This document shows, one piece after another, positions 33,593 through 41,887 of a stretch of 63,370 nt of DNA. The DNA comes from Fibrobacter succinogenes (lineage in GTDB: Bacteria > Fibrobacterota > Fibrobacteria > Fibrobacterales > Fibrobacteraceae), in NCBI GenBank assembly GCA_902776765.1, contig CACYRP010000015.1, positions 1 through 63,370 of the forward strand. The letters are read 5' to 3'. The position numbers were made by a program, and so were the translations under genes. The stretch's first letter is position 1, and the number at the start of each line of letters is the position of its first letter. The notes under the pieces were generated by a model. That model did not search any database, was not told the origin of the DNA, and saw nothing but the letters and a program-made list of their open reading frames with translations.

Positions 33593-34476
33593 TCTTTACA
33601 AGGGCCGCTTATACGAATTTTAAAATCGTAATAATCTTTGCGATGCGATTCTCCATTTTGAATTTCCGCATTTATTCTTACTGGCAACACTTTCCCAAAA
33701 AGAGACTTTTCTTTTTTTATGTTTTGCGGCAACCGAAAATATTCATAAAACACATAGTCCTCGCAAATTTTTTGCAAAAGTTCTTCAACAGGCGTAAATT
33801 TTCCATTTCCATAATCAACACTGGTAGTAATTGTTTCTTTGTAATTTTTATTGCAAAAATTGCATTCACTAGCAGGAGCGAAAATATAACGGGGAATGTA
33901 ATCCAATTCCTTTTCTAAAACGAGGTTATGGTATTCGTTGATGCAATATTCGGCGACAATTCCTTTTTTTGAACAAGGTCCAACAATCACCGCTTCAAAC
34001 GATTTTTCATAAGTGAATCCAGTTCCCCGAAGTTGCGCTTTCCAATGGCCATTGAACCTTTTCCCATAATACGATTTCAATGTTTCTTTTGCGTTGTATT
34101 TGTGGATTTGCAAAACATCACGATTTGTAGGATCTAGATTCACTTTAGCTATTCTAGGTTTTATACAAATAGTATCTTTTGAAAGAGATCCATCTAAAGC
34201 CACGCATCCCCCTATAAAAGAAGTATAAGGATCATAAGGAGCATCAAGGCTATATTCTGTATCCCAAATGGACTCATCCGAATTAGTTGCACAAGCCACG
34301 GCATCAGGAAATTCCCAATTGGAATCAGGATTCAAATTTAAATTCTTGACCAAATGCAGGCTATATTCATCAGGATTCTTATTAACTACAGCGCAAAACT
34401 CTGCAACCCCTTCGCTATAGCAAAGGGACGCAAGCACAAGCAACGCTATAAACGCTATAAATAAAGGACTCCTCAT
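33589..34476 (-). CDS. secreted protein of unknown function
   Basis: 295-residue protein with a signal peptide (cleavage near SLCYS/E). The mature part contains about ten Cys, including FCNK and NFC pairs, so disulfides are likely. The last 45 residues (KSLFGKVLPVRINAEI, KIRISGPC) resemble the end of the preceding gene product (DSLFGHYFTIRWNVDY, RFFISGFC), so the two are diverged paralogues at least there. Coupled by ATGA overlaps on both sides. No known family. Confidence 0.7.
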   Translation of the reverse strand: MRSPLFIAFIALLVLASLCYSEGVAEFCAVVNKNPDEYSLHLVKNLNLNPDSNWEFPDAVACATNSDESIWDTEYSLDAPYDPYTSFIGGCVALDGSLSKDTICIKPRIAKVNLDPTNRDVLQIHKYNAKETLKSYYGKRFNGHWKAQLRGTGFTYEKSFEAVIVGPCSKKGIVAEYCINEYHNLVLEKELDYIPRYIFAPASECNFCNKNYKETITTSVDYGNGKFTPVEELLQKICEDYVFYEYFRLPQNIKKEKSLFGKVLPVRINAEIQNGESHRKDYYDFKIRISGPCKE

Positions 34477-35012
34477 TCTTTCTTCTTTTTCCTTTCTCTT
34501 ATTGCTTTCAGTTGCTCTTCGGTGCAGAAACCGGAAATGAAGAATCTTGCAGAGCCGGAAGCATTTAATCGAACATAACTTGAATCATAATCGACATTCC
34601 ATCTTATGGTAAAGTAGTGTCCAAACAGGCTGTCTGCTTCAAGCTCTTGTTTTTTTGAGAACCATAAAATTTTTTCATAAGATTCATAAACCATTTTCTC
34701 TGAATAATAATTTGGCATACACCTTGCCGGTTTAGCCTTGTCAAATACCGAATTCACAATCATCGATATAGGACCTACAAATAGGTAAGCATAATCCGGA
34801 AGTATGGAATGACGATAATCATACGAGCATTGGGAATACGAAAACAAATACGGTTTATTCGACTTATACTTCTCCAAAACCCAATGATCCGTTTTGTCAT
34901 CGTCCTCCGTAAAGCAATACTCACCATAGACATCCCTTGAAGCTATACCATCTTGAGAAAAGACCAAGGATGTTATCAGGATTATGCTAAAAATAAAGAT
35001 TCGTACATTCAT
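34473..35012 (-). CDS. secreted protein of unknown function
   Basis: 179-residue protein with signal peptide (MNVRIFIFSIILITSLVFS). Several Cys, a charged C-terminus (RERKKKKE). Its C-terminal block resembles that of the next gene. The start at 35012 gives a clean signal peptide; an upstream ATG at 35051 would add 13 polar residues before it. First gene of a three-gene ATGA-coupled set. Function unknown. Confidence 0.65.
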   Translation of the reverse strand: MNVRIFIFSIILITSLVFSQDGIASRDVYGEYCFTEDDDKTDHWVLEKYKSNKPYLFSYSQCSYDYRHSILPDYAYLFVGPISMIVNSVFDKAKPARCMPNYYSEKMVYESYEKILWFSKKQELEADSLFGHYFTIRWNVDYDSSYVRLNASGSARFFISGFCTEEQLKAIRERKKKKE

Positions 35013-35311
35013 AACTTTTGGGTAGTTTATCATTTTTTCTTGCATATCCATCTAAACCGAAATCAGCATGGAATAGATCTCTAGATTTATCAAGTTTTTT
35101 CTGAGCAAAATTGCAATTCTTTTGGTCCATTTCTGTAGTCTATGTTATTTCAGCAAAACAGGTTGTAATCGCTAAAAGAATGCATGAATCAGATAATTTT
35201 TTTTCATAGAAAAATGTAATAGATGTTTTATGTTTCCGTATAAATATATATCTTAGTAGTTTGTATGTCAATGAAAATACAAAAAATTATAATTAAAGCA
35301 TCGGCCTAGAA

Positions 35312-35428
35312 TCAGTCTTCGCCGTAGCATGCCAAACGATAGCCGTATTGGCAAGCTTGTTTGCTGATATGTCCTAGAGAACCGCTGGCGCCGTAGATGT
35401 CCACTTCAAGTTGACGCCCCGCCCGCAT
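35312..35428 (-). pseudogene. possible 38-residue frame or gene remnant
   Basis: A minus-strand frame starting MRAGRQLEVDIYGASG and ending ACQYGYRLACYGED then TGA has protein-like composition and two Cys near the end, unlike the surrounding AT-rich DNA. No Shine-Dalgarno sequence precedes the ATG and the frame stays open for ten more codons upstream, so a decayed gene end is more likely than a working small gene. The local GC content is clearly higher than on either side. Confidence 0.3.
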
Positions 35429-35464
35429 AAAAAATCGCGTGGCGAACCGCTCTCTAGACTATAA

Positions 35465-35506
35465 AAGTCTAAGTTCTAAGTTCTACCAACTAAGTTCTAG
35501 TAACTA
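35465..35506. repeat. heptanucleotide repeat, 6 units of NNWNCTA
   Basis: Six consecutive 7-nt units (AAGTCTA, AGTTCTA twice, CCAACTA, AGTTCTA, GTAACTA) in register, 24 bp before the sigma-factor promoter element. Confidence 0.65.
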
Positions 35507-35529
35507 GTAAATCATTTTTTTATTTTTAC

Positions 35530-35562
35530 GGTAACACTTTTGACCTCCACTGGTGTTACATA
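35530..35562 (+). promoter_or_regulatory. ECF-type promoter/operator element, copy 1
   Basis: GGTAACA (35530-35536), 15-nt spacer, GGTGTTACATA (35552-35562). Same motif and same 22-nt start-to-start distance as at 39352 and 43854. The GTG start of the sigma factor follows by 4 nt. The halves GGTAACAC and GTGTTACA are also an inverted repeat, so an operator is the alternative reading. Confidence 0.75.
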
Positions 35563-35565
35563 AAC

Positions 35566-36069
35566 GTGAAAAGCCTAGAAACCTTAAAAAAAGCAGATTT
35601 TGCGAAGATTTACAAGAAGTACGCGCCTATGGTTTATAGACGTTGCCTGCAACTCCTTCGCGACGATGCAGAGGCCAGTGACCTCATGCAAGACGTTTTT
35701 GTGCGGATTTATTCTGCTATGGATCGCCTTGATGTGGAATCGCCGAGCAGCCTTTTGTGGAATACGGCAACCCGGCTTTGCCTGAACCGTATTCGCGACA
35801 AGCGCCGTCGTGGATTGGATGTGGATTCTTCCAGCCTGCTTTTGAACATCGCCTGTGCCGAAGATGAACAGGATGATTACGAAGCGAAAAGCAAGCTGGC
35901 AAAGCTCTTTTCGAAGGAACCAGAATCGAGCCGAACCATGGCGGTTTTGCACTTTGTCGATGGTATGACGCTCGAAGAGACTGCCCACGAAGTGGGCTTG
36001 TCGGTAAGCGGTGTGCGTAAGCGTTTGCGCGGTTTACAGGCCAAAGTTAAAACTCTGGAGGTAAAGTGA
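35566..36069 (+). CDS. ECF-subfamily RNA polymerase sigma factor
   Basis: 167-residue sigma factor with region 2 (FAKIYKKYAPMVYRRCLQLL, then DLMQDVFVRIY) and region 4 (LHFVDGMTLEETAHEVGLSVSGVRKRL helix-turn-helix, about 125-155). Regions 1.1 and 3 are absent, as in ECF factors. It uses a GTG at 35566; the next in-frame ATG lies inside region 2, so this start is needed. No Shine-Dalgarno sequence; with the promoter element ending 3 nt upstream the mRNA may be leaderless. Its stop overlaps the anti-sigma-like gene as TGATG. Autoregulation through the element at 35530 is the simplest model. Confidence 0.9.
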   Translation: MKSLETLKKADFAKIYKKYAPMVYRRCLQLLRDDAEASDLMQDVFVRIYSAMDRLDVESPSSLLWNTATRLCLNRIRDKRRRGLDVDSSSLLLNIACAEDEQDDYEAKSKLAKLFSKEPESSRTMAVLHFVDGMTLEETAHEVGLSVSGVRKRLRGLQAKVKTLEVK

Positions 36070-36914
36070 TGATTCCCGATTGGAAATTAGAACGATTCCT
36101 GACTGGCGATTTGCCGGAAAAAGAAATGAATGAAATTCGCGAGCTCGAAGCGACTGATGCGATGCTTGCCCAGCGCGTGAAAATGCTCCGCGAAGATAAC
36201 AAGGCGATTTTGAACAAGTTGCCGTTCGAAATGTTGGCCGAAAAAATTGCTGCCGTGGATGCAGGAACTGTGACAGAAACTGCGGTGGCCGCGAATCTTG
36301 GCTCCGCAAAGGAAAATGCCGGAAATGCCGAAAAAAATGCGCCGCGCTTTAGTATCATGAAATTTGCTGCCGCTGCGGTATTTGTGTTGGCGGTTGCTTT
36401 GGTAGCGTTTTTGGCCCAGCGCGAAACTTCCATGATGAACGAACGCGTGGGTAGCGATGTTGCTGCTGTTGGTGGCCCGCAAAACACGCAGGTCGCTCTT
36501 GCTGAAACGCAGTCGGATACGCGAATCAAGGGCATGGACGCCCGCATGGAAGTTTGGAAAAAGACTCCGGCTGGAATTGTCCAGTTGAACGATCTTGATG
36601 AAGTCTCCGAGGGTGATGAAATTCAATTGCGCTATTCCGTTCCAGAAAAATGCTTTGGTCTCCTTTTTAGCATGGACGGAAATGGCGCGTTGACTCTCCA
36701 CATGGGCAATGGCGAAAAGGCTGTTGAACTTGCTCCCGGCAAAATGAATTCGCTCCCGTTTGCATACAAACTGGACGATGCTCCTTACTTTGAAAAGTTC
36801 TTCTTTGTGACTTCGCCAAAGGAATTTGCTGTTGAAGAAAAAGATGTCGATAAGTTGCTCAAGAGAAGCGACGTGAAAGTGATTAGTTTTACTCTCAAGA
36901 AGGCGGGTAAGTAA
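36069..36914 (+). CDS. single-pass membrane anti-sigma-like protein with DUF4384-like periplasmic part
   Basis: 281-residue protein. The N-terminal cytosolic region (WKLERFLTGDLPEKEMNEI, like the start of many anti-sigma factors but without the zinc-binding HxxxCxxC) is followed by a helical stretch. One membrane helix (about 98-118) and a periplasmic domain of 160 residues come next, with GDEIQLRYSVPEKCFGLLFS reminiscent of DUF4384, a domain often found beside caspase-type peptidases. It is coupled to the sigma gene (TGATG) and to the caspase gene (TAATG). Predicted to hold the sigma factor at the membrane until a periplasmic signal arrives. The anti-sigma role is inferred from position and architecture. 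Confidence 0.7.
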   Translation: MIPDWKLERFLTGDLPEKEMNEIRELEATDAMLAQRVKMLREDNKAILNKLPFEMLAEKIAAVDAGTVTETAVAANLGSAKENAGNAEKNAPRFSIMKFAAAAVFVLAVALVAFLAQRETSMMNERVGSDVAAVGGPQNTQVALAETQSDTRIKGMDARMEVWKKTPAGIVQLNDLDEVSEGDEIQLRYSVPEKCFGLLFSMDGNGALTLHMGNGEKAVELAPGKMNSLPFAYKLDDAPYFEKFFFVTSPKEFAVEEKDVDKLLKRSDVKVISFTLKKAGK

Positions 36915-39187
36915 TGTTTATGATTTCGAATAAGACTTTTGGGGTGTTGTCTGGTTTGTCTTTTGCGCTGTTTTTTGTTTTGCTTTTGTTGGCTTCTAAT
37001 GCCAATGCAGCGACAGAATCTGGGCGTATTAACCGTTATGTGGTTGCGGTGAGTGCAAATAATGGTGGTAAGGGTCGCCCGATGTTGCGCTATGCCGAAA
37101 GTGATGCGCGCTCCTTTGCAAAAGTGCTCAAGGAAATGGGTGGCGTGTTGCCGCAGAATGTGATTCTTGTGCAGGAACCGTCTGTGGTTGCTTTGCAAAA
37201 GGAATTCGCAAATCTCGATGCGAAAATTTTGCAAGACAAGGCGTCTAACGGTCGCGACGAAGTGCTCGTTTATTACAGCGGCCATGCCGATGAAAAAGGC
37301 CTTCGCTTGGGCGAAGAAACTTACGCTTGGAAGGACTTGCGCAACCGCATTGATGCGCTCAGTGCCGATGTGAAGATTGCTGTGATTGATGCATGCGGCT
37401 CTGGCGCAATTACCCGTGTGAAGGGCGGTAAGGCTGTGCCTGCGTTCATGGTGGACCAGAGCAGCGATATGAAGGGTTATGCTTTTATCACGAGCAGCAC
37501 TCAAGATGAATCGAGCCAGGAAAGCGATAAACTCAAGGGATCGTTCTTTACGCATTCGCTTGTGAGTGGGCTCCGTGGTGCTGGTGACTTGAGTAGCGAT
37601 GGCAAGGTAACTTTGTCTGAAGCATACCAGTTTGCATTTAACGAAACGCTCCAGAAAACGGAAACAACGCTGGGCGGCGCACAGCATCCGAGCCGCGATA
37701 TGAATCTTGCCGGTACGGGTGATGTGGTGATGACTGATTTGCGCGCTACAAGTGCAGGCCTGGATTTGGATGAAAGTGTATATGGACGCCTGTACATTCG
37801 CGATAATGCTGGTGAACTCGTGGCTGAACTCAACAAAAAACAAGGACATGCTATGAGCCTTGGGCTCCCTGCAGGGAATTACACGGTGAACCTGCAGCAG
37901 AATATGGATTACATGGGGGCTACGGTTGTGCTTTCGAACGGCAAACGCGAAAAGCTTTCGATTGGCAATTTCAAGAGTGTTATGGCCGAACAGACTGTAT
38001 TCCGCGGAGAAATCAAACGCAATGGAAATTGCGCTGATGGCGATGCAATTGCTTGCTCGCTTGATTCCCTGGATCATAACGGTAAGTTCCGTACGACGTT
38101 TAACTTCGTGAATACGGATAGCGATCCGCGTAAGGGCTTGCAGTTGGGCTTGTTCGTCGCTCGTACGAAGGATTACATGTTGGGTACGCAAGTGAGCTTG
38201 ATTGCTAACATTGCTCAAAAGGAAATGCACGGCTTGCAGGCAACGACGATTGTGAATTTGGCTAAGGATCATTTTGAAGGCGCTCAACTTTCCTCTGTGG
38301 CAAACTATGCAGGCTCGTTTGATGGTGCGCAAGTGAGCTCGGCTGTGAACGTTGCGAAGGAAAAGTCTTCGGGGGCGCAGATTGGTATCGTGAACGTGGC
38401 TGTTGACACGCTTGATGGTTTGCAGGTCTCTGCGGGTGTCAACTATGCGAAAACTACGGATTTGCAAGTGGCTGCAGGCGTGAATGTTGCTCAAGCAACA
38501 AAAACGCAGGTGGTTGCTGGCGTTAACTATGCGACCAAATCTGGTGTTCAGGTGGCTGCCGGTGTGAACGTAACTCACGTCAACGAACATTTGCAGGTGG
38601 GCGTTGTCAACTATGCTACGAATGAAAAGGGTCGCCAGTGGGGTATTGTCAATATCTGCGCTCATTGCGAAAAATCCCCGGTGGGCATCGTCAATATCGT
38701 CGGTAACGGCGTGTGGAGCGCAACCCCCTACTTGAACGAAATGGGGGCGCTCGGTGGATCGGTTCATTTGGGTACGGCTTATTTCTACACCAATATCGAA
38801 TGGGCTGCCTTCTTCAAGAAAGGGCATATCTTTAAGGAATTTGAAAAGTTCTATGAACACGGTGTTGGTGTCGGTACTCAGTTCGGAAAGTACGGAAGCC
38901 ATTGGGAACTGGAATATACTTTCTTCAATGTCTATGATAAATTTAGCGCGGATGAAGGCGATTGGAAGTCTGGATATCATCATCGTGGACGCGTAGGCTA
39001 TGTCTATCAGGTTGTTCCGTTCTTTGGTATCTCGGTGGGCGGTACGCTGAACTTGACGAGTGAAGGCTATTTGAACAAGCTTTTCCTCAAGCCGCTGGGC
39101 GATTACCATGATGATGTCAGTTACAAGAGTCACAAGGGTCGCTGGTGGCCGGGGTTCTACGCAGGCCTTACCTTCGGTAGATTCTAA
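36914..39187 (+). CDS. caspase-domain protein with surface repeats and outer-membrane-like barrel
   Basis: 757-residue exported protein: signal peptide (about 1-32), then a C14 caspase-like domain (about 38-275) with the catalytic His124 in YYSGHADEKG and Cys161 in VIDACGSGA. A short beta domain (about 290-360) follows. Residues about 405-600 form a run of roughly ten tandem units of the type LQVAAGVNYA / GAQIGIVNVA, like the LA_2272-type surface repeats. A C-terminal beta-rich part (about 610-757) ends in TFGRF with a terminal Phe, as in outer-membrane barrels. So a protease-like domain appears anchored in or displayed at the outer membrane. Coupled to sigma and anti-sigma genes. Activity and substrate are unknown. 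Confidence 0.8.
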   Translation: MFMISNKTFGVLSGLSFALFFVLLLLASNANAATESGRINRYVVAVSANNGGKGRPMLRYAESDARSFAKVLKEMGGVLPQNVILVQEPSVVALQKEFANLDAKILQDKASNGRDEVLVYYSGHADEKGLRLGEETYAWKDLRNRIDALSADVKIAVIDACGSGAITRVKGGKAVPAFMVDQSSDMKGYAFITSSTQDESSQESDKLKGSFFTHSLVSGLRGAGDLSSDGKVTLSEAYQFAFNETLQKTETTLGGAQHPSRDMNLAGTGDVVMTDLRATSAGLDLDESVYGRLYIRDNAGELVAELNKKQGHAMSLGLPAGNYTVNLQQNMDYMGATVVLSNGKREKLSIGNFKSVMAEQTVFRGEIKRNGNCADGDAIACSLDSLDHNGKFRTTFNFVNTDSDPRKGLQLGLFVARTKDYMLGTQVSLIANIAQKEMHGLQATTIVNLAKDHFEGAQLSSVANYAGSFDGAQVSSAVNVAKEKSSGAQIGIVNVAVDTLDGLQVSAGVNYAKTTDLQVAAGVNVAQATKTQVVAGVNYATKSGVQVAAGVNVTHVNEHLQVGVVNYATNEKGRQWGIVNICAHCEKSPVGIVNIVGNGVWSATPYLNEMGALGGSVHLGTAYFYTNIEWAAFFKKGHIFKEFEKFYEHGVGVGTQFGKYGSHWELEYTFFNVYDKFSADEGDWKSGYHHRGRVGYVYQVVPFFGISVGGTLNLTSEGYLNKLFLKPLGDYHDDVSYKSHKGRWWPGFYAGLTFGRF

Positions 39188-39237
39188 TAAGTACAAAGGT
39201 TTGCTTAACGCCATTAAGGCTATATAATACAAACTCG

Positions 39238-39274
39238 GGAATCCGTAGCATGATTTTTGCCGGATTCCTTTTTT
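39238..39274 (+). terminator. terminator after the caspase gene
   Basis: GGAATCCG/CGGATTCC stem (39238-39245 with 39261-39268), inner GCA/TGC pairing, then six T. It separates this unit from the receptor operon. Confidence 0.8.
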
Positions 39275-39351
39275 ATTGATGTCTTTGAGTGAAATGTTGG
39301 GCCGTGCTTAAATGTTCAATAACCTAAAAAAGATAAATTTTTGAATTATGT

Positions 39352-39384
39352 GGTAACACTTTTTGTACCTTAAGGTGTTCCATA
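39352..39384 (+). promoter_or_regulatory. ECF-type promoter/operator element, copy 2
   Basis: GGTAACA (39352-39358), 15-nt spacer, GGTGTTCCATA (39374-39384), preceded by an AT-rich stretch. 22 nt before the receptor ATG. Confidence 0.75.
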
Positions 39385-39406
39385 GGGGTAAGGAATTGAG
39401 AACGTA

Positions 39407-41887
39407 ATGAAATTTATGTTGAGAATTGTTGTTTCTGTTTTAATTGCGGTCGCATTTACGGCGGCTCGCGATAGCATTGTCTTTAATGGAATTGTTCAAG
39501 ACGCGTCTTTTGAAGCTCACGAAAAGCTGAATGTCGAAATTCTTGAAACAGGTGAGGCTTTGCAGACAACTGTAGGTACGCCGTTTAGCGTGGTTTTGCC
39601 GGAAGATACGCTTTGGAATGTATGCGTTACGAATTCCGATACAGCGGGGGCCGAAAAAGAAAAATGCTATGAGTTGATTTATCTCGGTAGCGACAGCACG
39701 TTCAGCATGACGCTTGGTCCAGAAAGCGTTGTCTCAAGTGAAAACAATGGTGGGGAGGGCTCTCCCCTCGCGTCCGCCGCGCAGGCGGCTCCCGCTACCC
39801 CTTCTAGCGGGGACACCCCGCAACGCCCCGATGTAGAATCTGTACGGGACAGCGTGAAAAGTGTCGACGTCGATGCGCTCCTGGCTGCGGGAAATACGAA
39901 TTCCAAAATTACGGAACTCAAAAAAGTCGTGGTGCAGTTGCGTCGTCGTCCTAAACGTAAACCAGGCGAATCCGTGGTGAGCGCAAAGTCTATCAAGCGC
40001 ATGCCGGGCCTTGCCGAAGCTGACGTGATTAAGAGCATTCAGGCGCTCCCGGGCGTTGTCGCAAGTTCCGATTTTAGCTCCAAGATTTACGTGCGCGGTG
40101 GTGCTGCCGACCAGAATCTCTTCCTGTTCGACAATGCGGTCGTCTATTCGCCGGTGCATTTCTTCGGACTTTTCAGCACATTCCTTGTCGAAGGTATTGA
40201 CGATGTGCAGTTCTATAAGAGCGGATTCCCGGCACAGTACGGTAACCGCCTAAGTTCTGTGCTCAAGATGGATGGCCGTGCCGGCGGTCAAGATTCCGTG
40301 GAAGAATGGTTCAGCAAGTCTAGCATTAAAATCAGTACGTTCGCAGCGCAACTTCATACTGAAGGCCATAAGGGGCCGGCGCGTTGGGTACTTGCGGGGC
40401 GCACGACTTACATTGGCTACATCCTTGATTTATGCAATGCGATTGGGCTTTTGGATCTCGACCTGGATTATGAATTTACGGACTTGCAGGGGACGTTTAT
40501 GTTCGACTTTTCTAAAGATACTCGCCTCAAGTTCAGCTATTACATTGGCAAGGATCGCTTGGAATTTGACCCGCTTTACATGGACTGGGGTAATGTTGCG
40601 ATACCGCTTGGATTCTATCACCGTATCAATGGCGATTGGGATTACAATGCGACACTTGCTTACAGCAAATTCTACCAGACAATGAAGGTGAGCGACCTCA
40701 TGTCCATTGAAATGTTGCTTTACACCTTTGCGGGTAAACAGTGGTTGAACTATCGCGGTATCGACAACCATACATTTACGATGGGTTACGAACTGGAATA
40801 CGACTATGAACGTTATCAAGAAGCGATGGCTTCGATGACTATTAAGGACATTCAAAAAACATTCCATCATGTCGCTTATGTGCAAGATGCATGGAAAATA
40901 AATCCCGATTACTTGTTGCAATATGGCTTGCGTTTCAATTATCAAACGGCTGCGAAACATTTCGGTGTGGAACCGCGTGCATCGCTGAGCATCAATCTCG
41001 ATGATACAAAGTCGCTGGAACTTTATGGTGGTTACTACCTGCAATACTTGAATTCGATTGTCTATACGGACCAAGAAACGTTAAATGAATTCTATTATCC
41101 GGCAACGACAACAACGAAGGGAAAACAGACAAAACCGTCTTCGTCATGGCTCTTTGCTGCGGAATACAGCCAACGCGATTTCTTTGAAGGCTACGATTTT
41201 ACAGCGGGCGTTTATTACAAGACGCAAAGCAATTTGAATACGTTTAAGGCGGTTCTTGACAGCAATGAAGAAACGGCTTCGGATGACTTTGTGATTGCAG
41301 ATGGCTTTGGTACGGCAGATGGTTATTCTTTGGGTTACGAACTTTCGCTCCGCAAAGATAAAGGTTGGTGGTTTGGTGGAATCAACTGGAGCCAAAGCCT
41401 TAGCGTGGCGCGAACAAATGATGGCACAAAGGCTTATTTCCCGAGTTGGCATCAGCCGTATGCGTTAAAGTTGGATCTTGGTATTAATTGGAAGGGCGGT
41501 GATGATGCTCTTTGGAAACACAAGAAAAAAGGTCGTTATTTCCGCTCGTCGCTTGCGCTAAAGTATTCGTCAGGAATGCCGATCAGTGAATACAAAGGAT
41601 ATTATATTTCGCAAGATTTGGGGCACCAGAGATACTCAGATGACATTGTTGTGCTTCCGGGAAGTCGCAATGCGGGCCGTCAAACCGATTATTTCCGTGT
41701 GGACTTGAAAGCTGTAGATTTTGGCCGTGAAGGCAAGTGGAATTTTAGTTGGACGATTATCAACTTGACCAATCACGAAAACATGTTCTATACCTTCTAC
41801 GATACGAAAAAGACTCCTCCGAAGAAAACAGAAATTACTCAGTTCCCCTTTTTACCGATTATGTTGAATTATGAATACTATTTTTAG
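39407..41887 (+). CDS. TonB-dependent outer-membrane receptor
   Basis: 826-residue receptor: signal peptide (about 1-20), an N-terminal extension of about 90 residues, an Ala/Pro/Ser-rich segment (about 115-145) and a plug domain (about 185-290: SAKSIKRMPGLAEADVIKSI, LPGVVASSDFSSKIYVRGG, FYKSGFPAQYGNRLSSVLKM). The C-terminal barrel ends LNYEYYF, with the expected terminal Phe. The plug resembles Bacteroidetes receptors of the CarboxypepD_reg/plug class. A partner lipoprotein is encoded directly downstream and its ATG overlaps this stop. Likely energised by the exb/tonB operon at 43894. Ligand unknown. The low-complexity segment is encoded by three consecutive hairpins (39752-39811). Confidence 0.88.
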   Translation: MKFMLRIVVSVLIAVAFTAARDSIVFNGIVQDASFEAHEKLNVEILETGEALQTTVGTPFSVVLPEDTLWNVCVTNSDTAGAEKEKCYELIYLGSDSTFSMTLGPESVVSSENNGGEGSPLASAAQAAPATPSSGDTPQRPDVESVRDSVKSVDVDALLAAGNTNSKITELKKVVVQLRRRPKRKPGESVVSAKSIKRMPGLAEADVIKSIQALPGVVASSDFSSKIYVRGGAADQNLFLFDNAVVYSPVHFFGLFSTFLVEGIDDVQFYKSGFPAQYGNRLSSVLKMDGRAGGQDSVEEWFSKSSIKISTFAAQLHTEGHKGPARWVLAGRTTYIGYILDLCNAIGLLDLDLDYEFTDLQGTFMFDFSKDTRLKFSYYIGKDRLEFDPLYMDWGNVAIPLGFYHRINGDWDYNATLAYSKFYQTMKVSDLMSIEMLLYTFAGKQWLNYRGIDNHTFTMGYELEYDYERYQEAMASMTIKDIQKTFHHVAYVQDAWKINPDYLLQYGLRFNYQTAAKHFGVEPRASLSINLDDTKSLELYGGYYLQYLNSIVYTDQETLNEFYYPATTTTKGKQTKPSSSWLFAAEYSQRDFFEGYDFTAGVYYKTQSNLNTFKAVLDSNEETASDDFVIADGFGTADGYSLGYELSLRKDKGWWFGGINWSQSLSVARTNDGTKAYFPSWHQPYALKLDLGINWKGGDDALWKHKKKGRYFRSSLALKYSSGMPISEYKGYYISQDLGHQRYSDDIVVLPGSRNAGRQTDYFRVDLKAVDFGREGKWNFSWTIINLTNHENMFYTFYDTKKTPPKKTEITQFPFLPIMLNYEYYF
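39752..39811 (+). repeat. three adjacent GC-rich palindromes inside the receptor gene
   Basis: GGGGAG/CTCCCC (39752-39767), GCCGC/GCGGC (39776-39789) and CCCGCTA/TAGCGGG (39791-39811) follow each other in a stretch much richer in GC than the rest of the gene. It looks like an in-frame repeat insertion that now codes for the Ala/Pro/Ser segment. Confidence 0.5.

Larger units (their letters stand above)
35013..35529. other. AT-rich intergenic region of about 520 bp
   Basis: The first 270 bp (to about 35300) are AT-rich and I see no gene or strong hairpin; they probably hold the promoter of the 34473-35012 operon. The rest holds a possible small frame or gene remnant (35312-35428), a heptad repeat array (35465-35506) and the sigma-factor promoter element from 35530. 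Confidence 0.5.

Noticed and set aside
36785..39232. Very long minus-strand open frame opposite the caspase gene
   Set aside because: It is the complement of a well-supported gene with domains, signal peptide and coupling; long antisense frames arise from codon bias.
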